Shown: positions 18,255 through 27,057, numbered from the stretch's first letter. The stretch: 42,711 nucleotides of DNA from Acidimicrobiaceae bacterium (GCA_947463235.1 CANHST010000002.1:1-42711); one strand, 5' to 3'. A program made the numbers and translations. Notes: generated by a model not told the origin, from the letters alone.

Positions 18255-19496
18255 TCAGGCTTCTTCCTGGTACTCGAAACTGAAGCTGGCGATCCAGACG
18301 ATGTCGCCGTCGCGAGCGCCAGCACGAGCCAGCATTCGGGGCACGCCGAGCCGCTTCAACGCGTAGTCGATGTAGGTGAGTGCCTCAGGAGTGGTGACGT
18401 CGTTCAACGCAACGATGCGCTCGACCTGGCGACCCTGGAGGCGGAATTCGTTGTCGCCGAGGCGCTCAACCATGGCGCCCTCTTGCTCGGGACGGATGAT
18501 GACGATGCCTTCGTTGGCCGGCTGCGATTGACGCGCCTCGAACACCAACTCCGAGAGTTTCGACACCAGCTCGCGGATGCCCTGCTGGGTGATCGACGAG
18601 ATCATTTCGCCGTCCCAGTCGAAGATGGCAGAGTCGCTCTTGGTGCCCACCACCAGGCGCGGGCGCTCCAGCAGTTCGGGCTGATACTCGCCCAGCTCGT
18701 GCAGCAGAATGCGCACCTGCTCTTCCGGCGGCGGTCCTTCGATGTCTTCGAGATCGACCATGATGCACAACACTCGGGCGCGTTCGATGTGCTTGAGGAA
18801 CTGGTGGCCCAAGCCCTTGCCCTCACTGGCACCTTCGATGAGGCCGGGGATGTCGGCAACCACGAACTCGGTGAGGCCCGGGTAGCGAACCACACCGAGG
18901 TTGGGTTCGAGCGTGGTGAATGGGTAGTTGGCGATCTTTGGCTTTGCTGCACTGATGACGCTGATCAGCGTGCTCTTGCCGACGTTCGGAAACCCGACAA
19001 GCGCCACGTCGGCCATCAGCTTCAGTTCCAGCTTCAGCCACTTCTCTTCACCGTGCTCGCCCTGCTCGGCGAAGGTTGGGGCGCGGCGGCGGTTCGAGGC
19101 GAACTTGGCGTTGCCGCGACCCCCGCGACCACCACCGGCACACATCCAGCGGTCGCCATGGTTGGCCAGGTCGGCCAACAGTTCCCCGGTGTACAGATCG
19201 GTGACCACGGTGCCTTCGGGCACATGAACCTCGAGGTCCTTGCCACGGCGACCGTGCATGTCTTTGCCCTGCCCGTGCACGCCACTCTCGGCCTTGCGGT
19301 GCGGGTGGTCCTTGAAGGCGAGCAGCGACGCGACGTTGCGGTCGGCGATGAGCCAGATGTCGCCACCTTTGCCGCCGTCACCGCCGTTCGGACCGCCAAA
19401 GGCCACCGGACCCTCGCGACGGAACGACACACAGCCGGCGCCACCATCACCGGCTTGAACGTTCAGTTGCGCTTCGTCGACAAATCCGCTGCTCAT
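18255..19496 (-). CDS. obgE: GTPase ObgE/CgtA
   Basis: Obg is an essential GTPase of large-subunit ribosome assembly and stress signalling. The protein is 413 residues from ATG 19496. It has a glycine-rich Obg fold (about 3-160, FRREGPVAFGGPNGGDGGKGGD), a G domain with GFPNVGKST (168-176) and DIPGLIEGAS, and a C-terminal OCT domain (about 345-413). The longer frame starting at 19595 would add 33 unconserved residues across the dgt promoter and is rejected. Its location near rplU-rpmA and upstream of proB is the common bacterial order. Confidence 0.94.
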   Translation of the reverse strand: MSSGFVDEAQLNVQAGDGGAGCVSFRREGPVAFGGPNGGDGGKGGDIWLIADRNVASLLAFKDHPHRKAESGVHGQGKDMHGRRGKDLEVHVPEGTVVTDLYTGELLADLANHGDRWMCAGGGRGGRGNAKFASNRRRAPTFAEQGEHGEEKWLKLELKLMADVALVGFPNVGKSTLISVISAAKPKIANYPFTTLEPNLGVVRYPGLTEFVVADIPGLIEGASEGKGLGHQFLKHIERARVLCIMVDLEDIEGPPPEEQVRILLHELGEYQPELLERPRLVVGTKSDSAIFDWDGEMISSITQQGIRELVSKLSELVFEARQSQPANEGIVIIRPEQEGAMVERLGDNEFRLQGRQVERIVALNDVTTPEALTYIDYALKRLGVPRMLARAGARDGDIVWIASFSFEYQEEA

Positions 19497-19515
19497 AGGA
19501 CCCCATGAGGCTACC

Positions 19516-19544
19516 GGGACACGGGCGGTGGGGGTCGGTAGGGT
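19516..19544 (+). promoter_or_regulatory. Putative dgt promoter with inverted repeat
   Basis: GGGACA (19516-19521), a 17-base spacer and TAGGGT (19539-19544) lie 8 bases before the dgt ATG, which predicts a leaderless or near-leaderless mRNA. A perfect inverted repeat GTCGGTA-GGGT-TACCGAC (19534-19551) covers the -10 and could be an operator. Confidence 0.4.
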
Positions 19545-19552
19545 TACCGACG

Positions 19553-20677
19553 ATGAGCGGAATGGACGAACGAGCCGAGAAGTGGGCCTCCACAATGGCC
19601 GGTCACGCCGCGCCCGCCGGCATCCATCTGGCCCATGCCGATTCGTGGGCCGGCAGCGGCAGCAACCTGCTGCTCCCCCGCTTGGCCCGTGAGGAACGCG
19701 AGGCCGGGCAACTCGCCACCCTCGCGACGCGCAGCTTCGGCGGTGGCAACCGCGTCGTCGAGGAAGCCGCCGACCCCTGGCGCACCTGCTTCGAACGCGA
19801 CCGCGACCGCATCCTGCACGCCGCGGCCTTCCGACGACTCGCCGGCAAGACGCAGGTGTTCGTGTTCCCCGACGACCACCAGCGCACCCGCCTCACCCAT
19901 GCGCTCGAGGTGGCCCAGGTGGCGGTCAGCGTGGCGCGAGCCCTCGGTCTCAACATCGCGCTCACCGAGGCCATCGCACTGGGGCACGACTGCGGGCATG
20001 GCCCCGGCGGCCACGCCAGCGAGGATGCCCTCAGCCCCTACGTGCCGGGCGGCTTCGATCACGCCACGTGGGGCGCCGACGTCACCCTTACCTCGCTGAA
20101 CCTGTGCAACGAGACGCTCGATGGCATTCGCAACCACAGCTGGAGCCGACCGGCACCCGGCACACCAGAAGGCGAAGTGGTGAGCTGGGCCGACCGCATT
20201 GCCTACGTGTGCCACGACTTCGAAGATGCCGTCGCCTCCGGCGTGGTCAGCGAAGAGCAGTTGCCCGCGCTGGTCCGTGACCGCTGCGGCACCGCCCGCC
20301 GAGAGCAGCTCGGTGCCTTCATCTACGGCATGATCGACGCCGCCGCCGAGACCGGCCGGATCGGCATGACAGCCCGCCAGGCCGAAGCACTGGCGGCATT
20401 CCGCAAGTTCAACTACGAAAACATCTACCTGCGCGCCGAGAGCCGGGCCCAGGCAAGCTCGGTCATCAGCCTGCTGCGCGCCCTGGTGGAGCACTTCGCG
20501 CAGCACCCGGCCGACCTACCCGACACGGTGGCGGCCGATCCTGGCGACGCCCAGGCCCTGCACGAGGCGGTCACCTACGTGGGTGGCATGACCGACCGGT
20601 TCGCCTGCCGCCAGGCGGTGGCGCTGCTCGGCTGGTCGCTCGACCAGCTGCCCCGCGGCATCGACACCCCCGTCTGA
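19553..20677 (+). CDS. dgt: Deoxyguanosinetriphosphate triphosphohydrolase-like protein
   Basis: This HD-superfamily dNTP triphosphohydrolase-like protein has 374 residues. The first metal His is H116 in TRLTHALEV, the HD pair is H145-D146 in ALGHDCGHGPGGH, and a later Asp is in SWADRIAYVCHD. FRRLAGKTQVF is also diagnostic of the Dgt family. It would hydrolyse dNTPs to deoxynucleosides and triphosphate. The chosen ATG is preceded by a promoter rather than a ribosome-binding site; ATG 19562 is a close alternative. It sits on the opposite strand to the obgE and rplU-rpmA genes around it. Confidence 0.88.
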   Translation: MSGMDERAEKWASTMAGHAAPAGIHLAHADSWAGSGSNLLLPRLAREEREAGQLATLATRSFGGGNRVVEEAADPWRTCFERDRDRILHAAAFRRLAGKTQVFVFPDDHQRTRLTHALEVAQVAVSVARALGLNIALTEAIALGHDCGHGPGGHASEDALSPYVPGGFDHATWGADVTLTSLNLCNETLDGIRNHSWSRPAPGTPEGEVVSWADRIAYVCHDFEDAVASGVVSEEQLPALVRDRCGTARREQLGAFIYGMIDAAAETGRIGMTARQAEALAAFRKFNYENIYLRAESRAQASSVISLLRALVEHFAQHPADLPDTVAADPGDAQALHEAVTYVGGMTDRFACRQAVALLGWSLDQLPRGIDTPV

Positions 20678-20705
20678 CCGACCGCTGGCATCGGTTCCGG
20701 GTGGC

Positions 20706-20730
20706 GTGATTCCCGGTTTCCGGGAATCAC
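20706..20730. terminator. 11-base perfect hairpin after dgt
   Basis: GTGATTCCCGG (20706-20716) and its exact complement (20720-20730) surround a TTT loop, 28 bases after the dgt stop. No T-run follows on the plus strand. It probably marks the dgt 3' end or is a repeat element. Confidence 0.45.
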
Positions 20731-20825
20731 ACCACCGAGAAGCACTTTTGGGAAGCATCACGCCGAGAAGCCATGGCGAACCGACGCGGGCTCGGCGGGT
20801 TCGGTGGGCTCGGTGGCAGAAAACG

Positions 20826-20859
20826 ACGAAGGCCCGGTCCGTGCGGACCGGGCCTTCGT
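20826..20859 (-). terminator. Intrinsic terminator of rplU-rpmA
   Basis: A perfect 16-base stem with a 2-base loop (20826-20841 with 20844-20859), GC-rich with ACGAAGG at the base, is followed on the minus strand by CGTTTTC. It begins 15 bases past the rpmA stop. This is the only classical stem plus T-tract I see in the window. Confidence 0.8.
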
Positions 20860-20874
20860 GCAGATCTGGGTTCG

Positions 20875-21129
20875 TCAGGCGACGGGTTCGATGTCGATGA
20901 CGCGGCGACCCTTGCGCTCGCCGAACTTCACCTGACCGTCGGTGAGGGCGAACAGGGTGTCGTCGCCACCGATGCCGACGTTGCGACCCGGGTGGAACCG
21001 GGTGCCGCGCTGGCGGACGAGGATGGCGCCGGCGGTGACAGTGGTGCCACCGAAGGCCTTCACGCCGAGGCGCTGTGCGTTGCTGTCGCGGCCGTTACGA
21101 GTTGAGCCGCCGCCCTTAGTCTTCGACAT
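20875..21129 (-). CDS. rpmA: 50S ribosomal protein L27
   Basis: L27 lies at the peptidyl transferase centre of the large subunit. The 84-residue sequence begins [20 protein letters not shown], the conserved N-terminus, and contains [21 protein letters not shown]. It lacks the N-terminal extension cut by the Prp protease in Firmicutes, and no Prp gene is present. It starts 6 bases after rplU and ends before a strong terminator. Confidence 0.96.
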   Translation of the reverse strand: MSKTKGGGSTRNGRDSNAQRLGVKAFGGTTVTAGAILVRQRGTRFHPGRNVGIGGDDTLFALTDGQVKFGERKGRRVIDIEPVA

Positions 21130-21135
21130 TTTCGG

Positions 21136-21447
21136 TCAGCCCTTCTTGATGGAGGTGATCTCGACGACGTGGTACTTCTGACGGTGACCGTAACGGCGAC
21201 GCTGGTTGGTGCGACGCTTGTAGGTGAAACCATCGATCTTGGGGCCCTTGGCCCAGCCCACCACCTTGGCGGTGACGGTGGCGCCCTTCAGTTGGTCGGG
21301 CGTGGCGAGCACGGACTCGCCGTCGACCAGGAGGACGGGGGTGAGGGAAACATCGGAGCCCTGTTCGGCGTCGAGCAGTTCCACATGGATCTGCTGACCT
21401 TCCTCGACTCGTGCTTGTTTCCCACCGGAAGCGATCACTGCGTACAT
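21136..21447 (-). CDS. rplU: 50S ribosomal protein L21
   Basis: This is a large-subunit protein of 103 residues. MYAVIASGGKQARVEEG at the start and GFTYKRRTNQRRRYGHRQKYHVVEI near the end are the L21 signatures. It is the first gene of a two-gene operon with rpmA. A TAGGAT box lies 9 bases before the ATG, and AAGG is within the short leader. Confidence 0.96.
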   Translation of the reverse strand: MYAVIASGGKQARVEEGQQIHVELLDAEQGSDVSLTPVLLVDGESVLATPDQLKGATVTAKVVGWAKGPKIDGFTYKRRTNQRRRYGHRQKYHVVEITSIKKG

Positions 21448-21456
21448 AGCCCTTCG

Positions 21457-21462
21457 ATCCTA
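21457..21462 (-). promoter_or_regulatory. Putative rplU -10 box
   Basis: TAGGAT on the minus strand lies 9 bases from the rplU ATG, with a weak GGGACC-like -35 about 16 bases upstream. The geometry implies a very short leader. Confidence 0.35.
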
Positions 21463-21602
21463 ACGGCTCGACCGCCGTGGTCCCACCCCGCGCCGCCGAG
21501 AAAACCCGATCAACGGCCCCGGGCGACCCGATCAGCGGCGTGGCGCGGATCTGCAAGGATTCCCAGGGCGCCGAATGGCACCCCCACGGAAGGAACTCAG
21601 GT

Positions 21603-22130
21603 ATGGACGCGACCACGCTGAAGGAAGTCCAAGGTCCGTTGAAGGCCCGTTACTTGGATGACCCCACCGCTGCAATGGTCACCCTGCAGGCCACCGGATC
21701 GGTGGACGGCGAGGGTGTGACCTGCAAGATCGACACCGGCCGGGCCCTGGCCACCGCAGGCCTGCATCCTGCCACGGGCGGGAGCGGACTCGAGCTCTGC
21801 TCCGGCGACATGCTGCTGGAAGCGTTGGTCGCCTGCGCAGGCGTCACATTGAAAGCGGTAGCCACCTCGCTCGACATTCCGATCAAGGGCGGCACGGTGA
21901 CCGCCGAGGGCGATCTCGATTTTCGCGGCACGCTCAGCGTGTCGCGCGACGCTCCCGTTGGCTTCGTGCGAATCGGCTTGCAGTTCGATCTGGACACCGA
22001 TGCCGATGACGACCAACTGAGCACGCTGCTTCGGCTCACCGAGCGTTATTGCGTCGTGCTGCAGACCATCCGGTCGGCCGCACCCACGACGGCAACGGTT
22101 CGACGAGGTGGTCAGTCCAACATTGCGTGA
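21603..22130 (+). CDS. OsmC-family protein
   Basis: This 175-residue OsmC/Ohr-fold protein belongs to a family of thiol-dependent peroxidases acting on organic hydroperoxides. The two conserved cysteines are visible: C78 in LLEALVACAGVTL and C150 in TERYCVVLQ. The preceding GGSGLELCSGDMLL adds a third nearby Cys (C66). GGAAGGAA lies 7 bases before the ATG. The gene overlaps the 3' end of the RNase E/G gene by 19 bases, tail to tail. Whether it is a true peroxidase or an uncharacterised OsmC subfamily cannot be told from sequence alone. Confidence 0.82.
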   Translation: MDATTLKEVQGPLKARYLDDPTAAMVTLQATGSVDGEGVTCKIDTGRALATAGLHPATGGSGLELCSGDMLLEALVACAGVTLKAVATSLDIPIKGGTVTAEGDLDFRGTLSVSRDAPVGFVRIGLQFDLDTDADDDQLSTLLRLTERYCVVLQTIRSAAPTTATVRRGGQSNIA

Positions 22131-24289
22131 TCGATGACCAGGCCACGGCCCTCGCAGTTGGGGCACTGGTCGGCGAAGTTCACCAACAGACCCTCCCCGA
22201 TGCGCTTGCGGGTCATCTCCACCAGGCCCAGTTCGCTGATGTCGAACACCTGCGTGCGGGTCTTGTCGCGAGCCAAGGCGCTGCGGAACGAATCCACCAC
22301 CTTGCGGCGGTTGTCCTTGATCTCCATGTCGATGAAGTCGATCACCACGATGCCGCCGATGTCGCGCAGGCGCAGCTGCTTGGCCACCTCTTCGGCCGCC
22401 TCGAGGTTGTTGCGGAAGACGGTCTCTTCGAGGTTCGACGTACCGACGTTCTTGCCGGTGTTCACGTCGATCACCGTGAGCGCTTCGGTGTGCTCGATGA
22501 TCAGCGAACCACCACTCGGCAGCCACACCTTGCGGTCGAGCGCCTTGTGGAGCTGCTCATGGATGTGGAATCGCTCGTACATCGGCAGGCCCTCTTCGGC
22601 CGCGTCGTAGAACTCCACGCGGTCGGCAAGTTCGGGGTTGAACGCCGACACGTAGTCCTTCACGTCGTCGTGCAGGCGCTGGTCGTCGATGACCACGCCG
22701 CGATACTCGGCGTTGAACTCCTCGCGGATGACGCGCACGGCCAGCTCGGGCTCGCGGTACAGCAGCGCCGGACCCTGGGCCTTCTTGGCCTTGGCCTCGA
22801 TGGCGTTCCACTGGTCGAGCAAGCGGGTCATGTCGGCCCGCAATTCGTGTTCGGTGGCGTTCTCCGCGGCAGTACGCACGATGAGACCGTGCTCGGCCGG
22901 CTTCACCCGGTCGAGGATGTTGCGCAGACGCTTGCGCACATCGTCGGGCAGGCGCTTGGAGATGCCGTAGGTCTTCGAGTTCGGGATGAGCACCACGAAC
23001 CGGCCGGGCAGCGACACCTCCTGGGTGAGGCGAGCACCCTTGGCCCCGATGGGGTTCTTGGTGACCTGACACACGATGAGCTGCTTGGCCCGCAACATCT
23101 GCTCGATGCGCGGCTGGGCCGAGTTCTTCTCGACGATGTCCTCGGCGTCGTACTGCACGTCGCCGCGATAGAGCACCGCATTCTTCGGGGTGCCGATGTC
23201 GACGAACGCAGCCTCCATACCGGGCAGCACGTTCTGCACCTTGCCCACGTAGATGTTGCCGTGGATCTGACTCACGTCGTCGGCAGGGCGGCTGACGTAG
23301 TGCTCGATGAGGTTGCGACCCTCCAACACGGCCACCTGAGTGAGCGTGGGGCGAACCTGCACGCACATGAGATACCGACCGATGGGGCGACCGTTGCGCT
23401 CGCGGCCGCGCCGACGCTCGAGCACATCGGGGTCCATCTCCGACAAACCACTGTCGGGACGACCCTGAGTGCCGGCGCCCGTGCCCGCACCCCGGCCCTT
23501 ACCGCCGCGGCGACGCTTCTTCTTGGCGCCCTCGCCCTCGGGACGCGGTTCGCGAGGAGTGTCGCTCTTGGGCGGTGCGGCGACCTGACCGGACTGGTTC
23601 CCCTGCCCGCCCTGAGCGCTCTTCGCGCCACCCTGCTTGTTCCGATTGCGGCTGTTCTGCTGGCCGGCCTGGCCCTGCGGTGCTGCCGACGCAGCGGGCG
23701 CGGCGGGCGACGGCCGGGTGTCGCCGATGGACGGCCGGGTGTCGCCGATCTGCGGGCGGCGCACGAGCGCCTGCTCGGCAGCGGCAACCGACGGACGGTT
23801 CTCGCCGATCCGATCCGGGAGTTCGGGATGCTCGTCGCCGGCCCGACCGGTGACGTCGTGATGGCCGTGCTCGCCACCCTCACCGTCGTCGGCGAAACCA
23901 TCCTGTGCGTCGGCGTCATCATCGTCATCGCCGCCGTCGAGGTCGCCCTCCACTTCGCTGCCCGGTTCGCCAGCGGGACGCGGCGGCCGCTTGCGGTTCT
24001 TTCCGCCACGCGAACCGCGACGGCGCTTCTTGGCAGCACCGGCAGCGGTGGTCACATTCGGATCGGCGATGGTGTCATCGTCCTGATCGTCCGCGTCGTG
24101 GTCGTCCGCGTCCTGATCGTCCGCGTCCTGATCGTCCGCGTCCTGATCGTCTACGTCCGAGACAACCGAATGGGGTTCAGCAGGCGGTGCTGCTGCCATC
24201 GGATCGGCAGAGGGTGCCTCGGCCGCCGCTGATGCAGTGGGTTCCGGTGCGCCGGAAGGCGCCGCCGTGTCGAAGTCGGATGTGTCCAT
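22112..24289 (-). CDS. rng: Ribonuclease E/G family endoribonuclease
   Basis: This 725-residue enzyme processes rRNA and mRNA. The catalytic core starts near residue 300 and has an S1-like domain (IYVGKVQNVLPGMEAAFVDIG). Catalytic aspartates are D608 (TVIDVNTG) and D651 (VVIDFIDM), and the zinc-link pair is C709/C712 (CPNC). The 43-residue and 61-residue spacings between these equal those of E. coli RNase E. Instead of a C-terminal scaffold, it has an N-terminal extension of about 295 residues with Asp-rich repeats, basic KKRRRGSRGGKNRKR-type patches and a Gln/Gly-rich stretch, likely disordered and possibly a binding platform. It lies 15 bases after the preceding gene. Confidence 0.93.
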   Translation of the reverse strand: MDTSDFDTAAPSGAPEPTASAAAEAPSADPMAAAPPAEPHSVVSDVDDQDADDQDADDQDADDHDADDQDDDTIADPNVTTAAGAAKKRRRGSRGGKNRKRPPRPAGEPGSEVEGDLDGGDDDDDADAQDGFADDGEGGEHGHHDVTGRAGDEHPELPDRIGENRPSVAAAEQALVRRPQIGDTRPSIGDTRPSPAAPAASAAPQGQAGQQNSRNRNKQGGAKSAQGGQGNQSGQVAAPPKSDTPREPRPEGEGAKKKRRRGGKGRGAGTGAGTQGRPDSGLSEMDPDVLERRRGRERNGRPIGRYLMCVQVRPTLTQVAVLEGRNLIEHYVSRPADDVSQIHGNIYVGKVQNVLPGMEAAFVDIGTPKNAVLYRGDVQYDAEDIVEKNSAQPRIEQMLRAKQLIVCQVTKNPIGAKGARLTQEVSLPGRFVVLIPNSKTYGISKRLPDDVRKRLRNILDRVKPAEHGLIVRTAAENATEHELRADMTRLLDQWNAIEAKAKKAQGPALLYREPELAVRVIREEFNAEYRGVVIDDQRLHDDVKDYVSAFNPELADRVEFYDAAEEGLPMYERFHIHEQLHKALDRKVWLPSGGSLIIEHTEALTVIDVNTGKNVGTSNLEETVFRNNLEAAEEVAKQLRLRDIGGIVVIDFIDMEIKDNRRKVVDSFRSALARDKTRTQVFDISELGLVEMTRKRIGEGLLVNFADQCPNCEGRGLVIDHAMLD
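23709..23750. repeat. 21-base tandem duplication in the rng N-terminus
   Basis: Two adjacent 21-base copies (23709-23729, 23730-23750) differ only at the last base and encode the repeated IGDTRPS motif in the disordered N-terminal region of RNase E/G. Confidence 0.85.
24080..24154. repeat. 15-base tandem repeat, five copies, in rng
   Basis: Five consecutive 15-base units encode DQDAD-type repeats in the acidic N-terminal segment of RNase E/G. Units 1, 3 and 4 are identical and the others carry a few changes. In-frame units could vary in number between strains without breaking the gene. Confidence 0.85.
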
Positions 24290-24304
24290 GGGTGGGGTCC
24301 CTTC

Positions 24305-25036
24305 TCATGCGCACTCCACTGGGGTGCGCGTCGCGAACGGCACGGCGGGGATGATTTCCCGGCGCAAGCCATCGCGCTCGATCCATTGCTGTGTGCGCAA
24401 CACCCGCGCGGCCGTGTCGACCGGGTCGAGTGCAGGGAACATGGCGGCCAGCAGTTCGACCGGCCGAAGTCCCCGTCCGTTGGTGGCCAACATCGCGCAC
24501 AGATGTGGCCGCGGGTCGTCGGTGGAGGGTGCCACCGACAGGTCCAAGATGGCAGGCCGCACGTCGTCGGTGCTGCGCTGCCCCTTGCGTTCGCGGTCGA
24601 CCATCAGCGAGGGCACGGCCAGCGTGCGCTCGATGGTGTCCCGCAGTTCGTGGGCTTCCACACCCTCGAGGGTGAGGACCCAGGTGCAGGCCACGACATC
24701 CTCCTGCAGCGAGGGCACGCTGTCGGCGTCGCGGGCCACCACGTGGGTGACCTCGTAGCCGACCGGCAGCTCGGCGCTGAAGCGCACGGCCAGATCGGCG
24801 AGATCGATGTCGGGACCAGCCTCGGGGGCCAGTTCCATGTCGAGATACTCAGCCAGGCTCTCGGCACCCGTGGGTAGCGCCAAACCAAACGACATGCGCG
24901 GCCGCGGGGTGAACCCGGCCGAGTACGCCAACGGCACCTGCGCCTTGCGCACCGCACGCTCCCAGTGGCGAGCCGTGTCGCGATGACTGGTGAAGCGGAT
25001 CTTGCCGAGCTTCGTGTGACGCAGGCGCAGCTTCAC
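24305..25036 (-). CDS. TIGR03936-family protein (DUF2344), radical-SAM partner
   Basis: This 243-residue protein is of the family found next to, or fused with, the TIGR03960 radical SAM protein. The conserved N-terminus LRHTKLGKIRFTSHRDTARHWERA and the PLAYSAGFTPRPRMSFGLALPTG segment support this. Its GTG start overlaps the stop of the radical SAM gene (GTGA), implying tight coupling. The family has no established biochemical function that I know of; the fixed neighbourhood with RNase E/G, L21 and L27 suggests a role in RNA or ribosome modification. Confidence 0.85.
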   Translation of the reverse strand: MKLRLRHTKLGKIRFTSHRDTARHWERAVRKAQVPLAYSAGFTPRPRMSFGLALPTGAESLAEYLDMELAPEAGPDIDLADLAVRFSAELPVGYEVTHVVARDADSVPSLQEDVVACTWVLTLEGVEAHELRDTIERTLAVPSLMVDRERKGQRSTDDVRPAILDLSVAPSTDDPRPHLCAMLATNGRGLRPVELLAAMFPALDPVDTAARVLRTQQWIERDGLRREIIPAVPFATRTPVECA

Positions 25037-27057
25037 GACACGCCCTCGCTGTCGCTCGCTGGCACGACGACCGGCACGACGGCACGGTCGGTCGCTGGCT
25101 CGGAGGTGTGCTCCCGGCGACGCGGTAGCAGCGCCACGGGAATTTCTCCGCCGCGGCTGAGATCTTGGCCGGTCCCCTGGCTGCCACCGGCAGGGGGAAC
25201 GGGCGAGGCCACGATGTGTTCGATGCCGTAACCGGTGCACACGCCGCAGTCGTAACAAGGGGTCCAGCGGCAGTCGGGCAGACCGTGCTCGGCCAGCGCC
25301 TCTTTCCAGTCGAGCCACAGGAAGTCCTTGTGGAGCCCTGCCGACAGGTGGTCCCACGGCAGCACTTCATGCTCGTCGCGGTGCCGATGCACGTACCACT
25401 CGATCGAGAGACCTTCGGCGGCCATCGCATCTTCCCAGCGGCCCAGTCGGAAAAACTCGCTCCACTCCTGGAAGATGCCGCCGGCTCGCCAAACCCGCTC
25501 CATCACGGCTCCGATGCGCCGGTCGCCGCGGGCGGCGATGCCTTCGGCCAGCGTCGCGGAAGGGTCGTGCCACTTCACGTTCACGCCCTTGGCGCGCCCA
25601 CTGGCCTCGCGCACCAGTTGCACCTTGCGGCGCAGTTCGTCGTTGGTGTTCTGACCGAACCACTGGAACGGGGTGTGCGGCTTGGGTACAAACCCGCCGA
25701 GGCTGACGGTGACGCTGGCCCGGTTGGTGTGCTTGCGTCCGATCTGCACGCAGTTGCGGGCAAGGTCGATGATGCCCAGCGTGTCGGCGTCGGTCTCGGT
25801 GGGCAGGCCCGTGAGGAAGTACAACTTCGCCCGATACCAGCCCTGCGAGAACGCACTCTCCACGGCGCCGTAGAGGTCTTCTTCGGTGATGAGCTTGTTG
25901 ATCACCTGGCGAAGGCGCCAACTACCAGCCTCGGGGGCGAACGTGAGGCCACTGCGACGACCGCCCGCCACCTGGCCCGCAAGGCCGACGGTGAAGGCAT
26001 CCACCCGCAGCGACGGCAGCGAGATGGAAATGGTGTCGGAGGTGCCGCAACCCGCCGGGTTGATGGCCTGCGTGACCTGCTCGATGCCGCTGAAGTCGGC
26101 GGTGCTCAGCGAGGTGAGGCTCACTTCGTCGTATCCGGTGCGGCGCAGCCCGTTCTGGATCATGGTGCGCACCTGATCCGCGGGCCGTTCACGCACGGGC
26201 CGGGTGATCATTCCCGCCTGACAGAAGCGGCAACCACGGGTGCAGCCACGGAACACCTCGACCGCGAGGCGATCGTGCACCACTTCGGTGAGCGGAGCCA
26301 GCGGGCTCTTCGGGTACGGCCACTCCCCCAGGTCGGCCACCGTGCGCTTGTGCACCACGGCAGGCACGTCGGCGTACTTCGGGGTGACCGCACGCAATGC
26401 AGGCCCGTCGTACTCCACGTCGTACATCGCCGGTGCATAGACACCGGGAATCTTGGAGAGCTCGCGCAGCACGCCGTCGCGGCTGCCGGGTGTCTGACCG
26501 GACGCCTTCCATTCGCGCACCACCTCGGTGATGTCGCCGATCACCTCTTCGCCCTCGCCGAGCACGACCAGGTCGACGTAGTCGGCCAGCGGTTCGGGGT
26601 TGAAGGCGCAGTGGCCGCCGAGCACGATCAGCGGGTCGGTGGTCTCGCGGTGCGCCGATCTCACGGCCACGCCGGCGAGATCGATCATGTTGATCACGTT
26701 CGTGTAGACCAACTCGGCGGCCAGGCTGAACGCCAACAGGTCGAAATCGCCTGCCGCCCGGTGCGTATCGACCGAGAACAGCGGCACGTTGCGCTCGCGC
26801 ATCAAGGCTTCGAGGTCGTGCCATGGCGCGTACGTACGCTCTGCGACGGCATCGTCGCGCTCGTTCAGAATTTCGTTGAGGATCTGGAGCCCCTGGTTGG
26901 GCAAGCCAATTTCGTACGTGTCGGGGTAGGCGAGCAGCCAGGACACCTTGCCGGGCGCATGCCGGGGGGTGATGGCGCCGTCCTCGCACCCGATGTAACG
27001 GGCTGGTTTTTGTACCCGGGCCAGGAGCGGTTCGACCCGCGCCCAGAGAGAAGTCAT
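25033..27057 (-). CDS. TIGR03960-family B12-binding-type radical SAM protein
   Basis: This 674-residue protein has an N-terminal cobalamin-binding-like domain (about 1-240, with LLAYPDTYEIGLPNQGL and VVLGEGEEV) and a radical SAM core with the 4Fe-4S motif C272-x3-C276-x2-C279 (RGCTRGCRFCQAG). A C-terminal Cys cluster CRWTPCYDCGVCTGYG could bind metal. The start MTSLWARVEP has GGGAA just upstream and a TACACT box. An upstream extension to 27489 overlaps rodA and is rejected. The reaction is not established for the family. Confidence 0.88.
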   Translation of the reverse strand: MTSLWARVEPLLARVQKPARYIGCEDGAITPRHAPGKVSWLLAYPDTYEIGLPNQGLQILNEILNERDDAVAERTYAPWHDLEALMRERNVPLFSVDTHRAAGDFDLLAFSLAAELVYTNVINMIDLAGVAVRSAHRETTDPLIVLGGHCAFNPEPLADYVDLVVLGEGEEVIGDITEVVREWKASGQTPGSRDGVLRELSKIPGVYAPAMYDVEYDGPALRAVTPKYADVPAVVHKRTVADLGEWPYPKSPLAPLTEVVHDRLAVEVFRGCTRGCRFCQAGMITRPVRERPADQVRTMIQNGLRRTGYDEVSLTSLSTADFSGIEQVTQAINPAGCGTSDTISISLPSLRVDAFTVGLAGQVAGGRRSGLTFAPEAGSWRLRQVINKLITEEDLYGAVESAFSQGWYRAKLYFLTGLPTETDADTLGIIDLARNCVQIGRKHTNRASVTVSLGGFVPKPHTPFQWFGQNTNDELRRKVQLVREASGRAKGVNVKWHDPSATLAEGIAARGDRRIGAVMERVWRAGGIFQEWSEFFRLGRWEDAMAAEGLSIEWYVHRHRDEHEVLPWDHLSAGLHKDFLWLDWKEALAEHGLPDCRWTPCYDCGVCTGYGIEHIVASPVPPAGGSQGTGQDLSRGGEIPVALLPRRREHTSEPATDRAVVPVVVPASDSEGVS

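Noticed and set aside
19497-19595. 33-residue N-terminal extension of ObgE
   Set aside because: It is not Obg-like, and it covers the divergent dgt promoter; MSSGFVDEAQ is the expected start.
20706-20859. Mobile element ends or attachment site
   Set aside because: The two perfect hairpins differ in sequence and are best explained as transcript ends of the convergent dgt and rplU-rpmA units.
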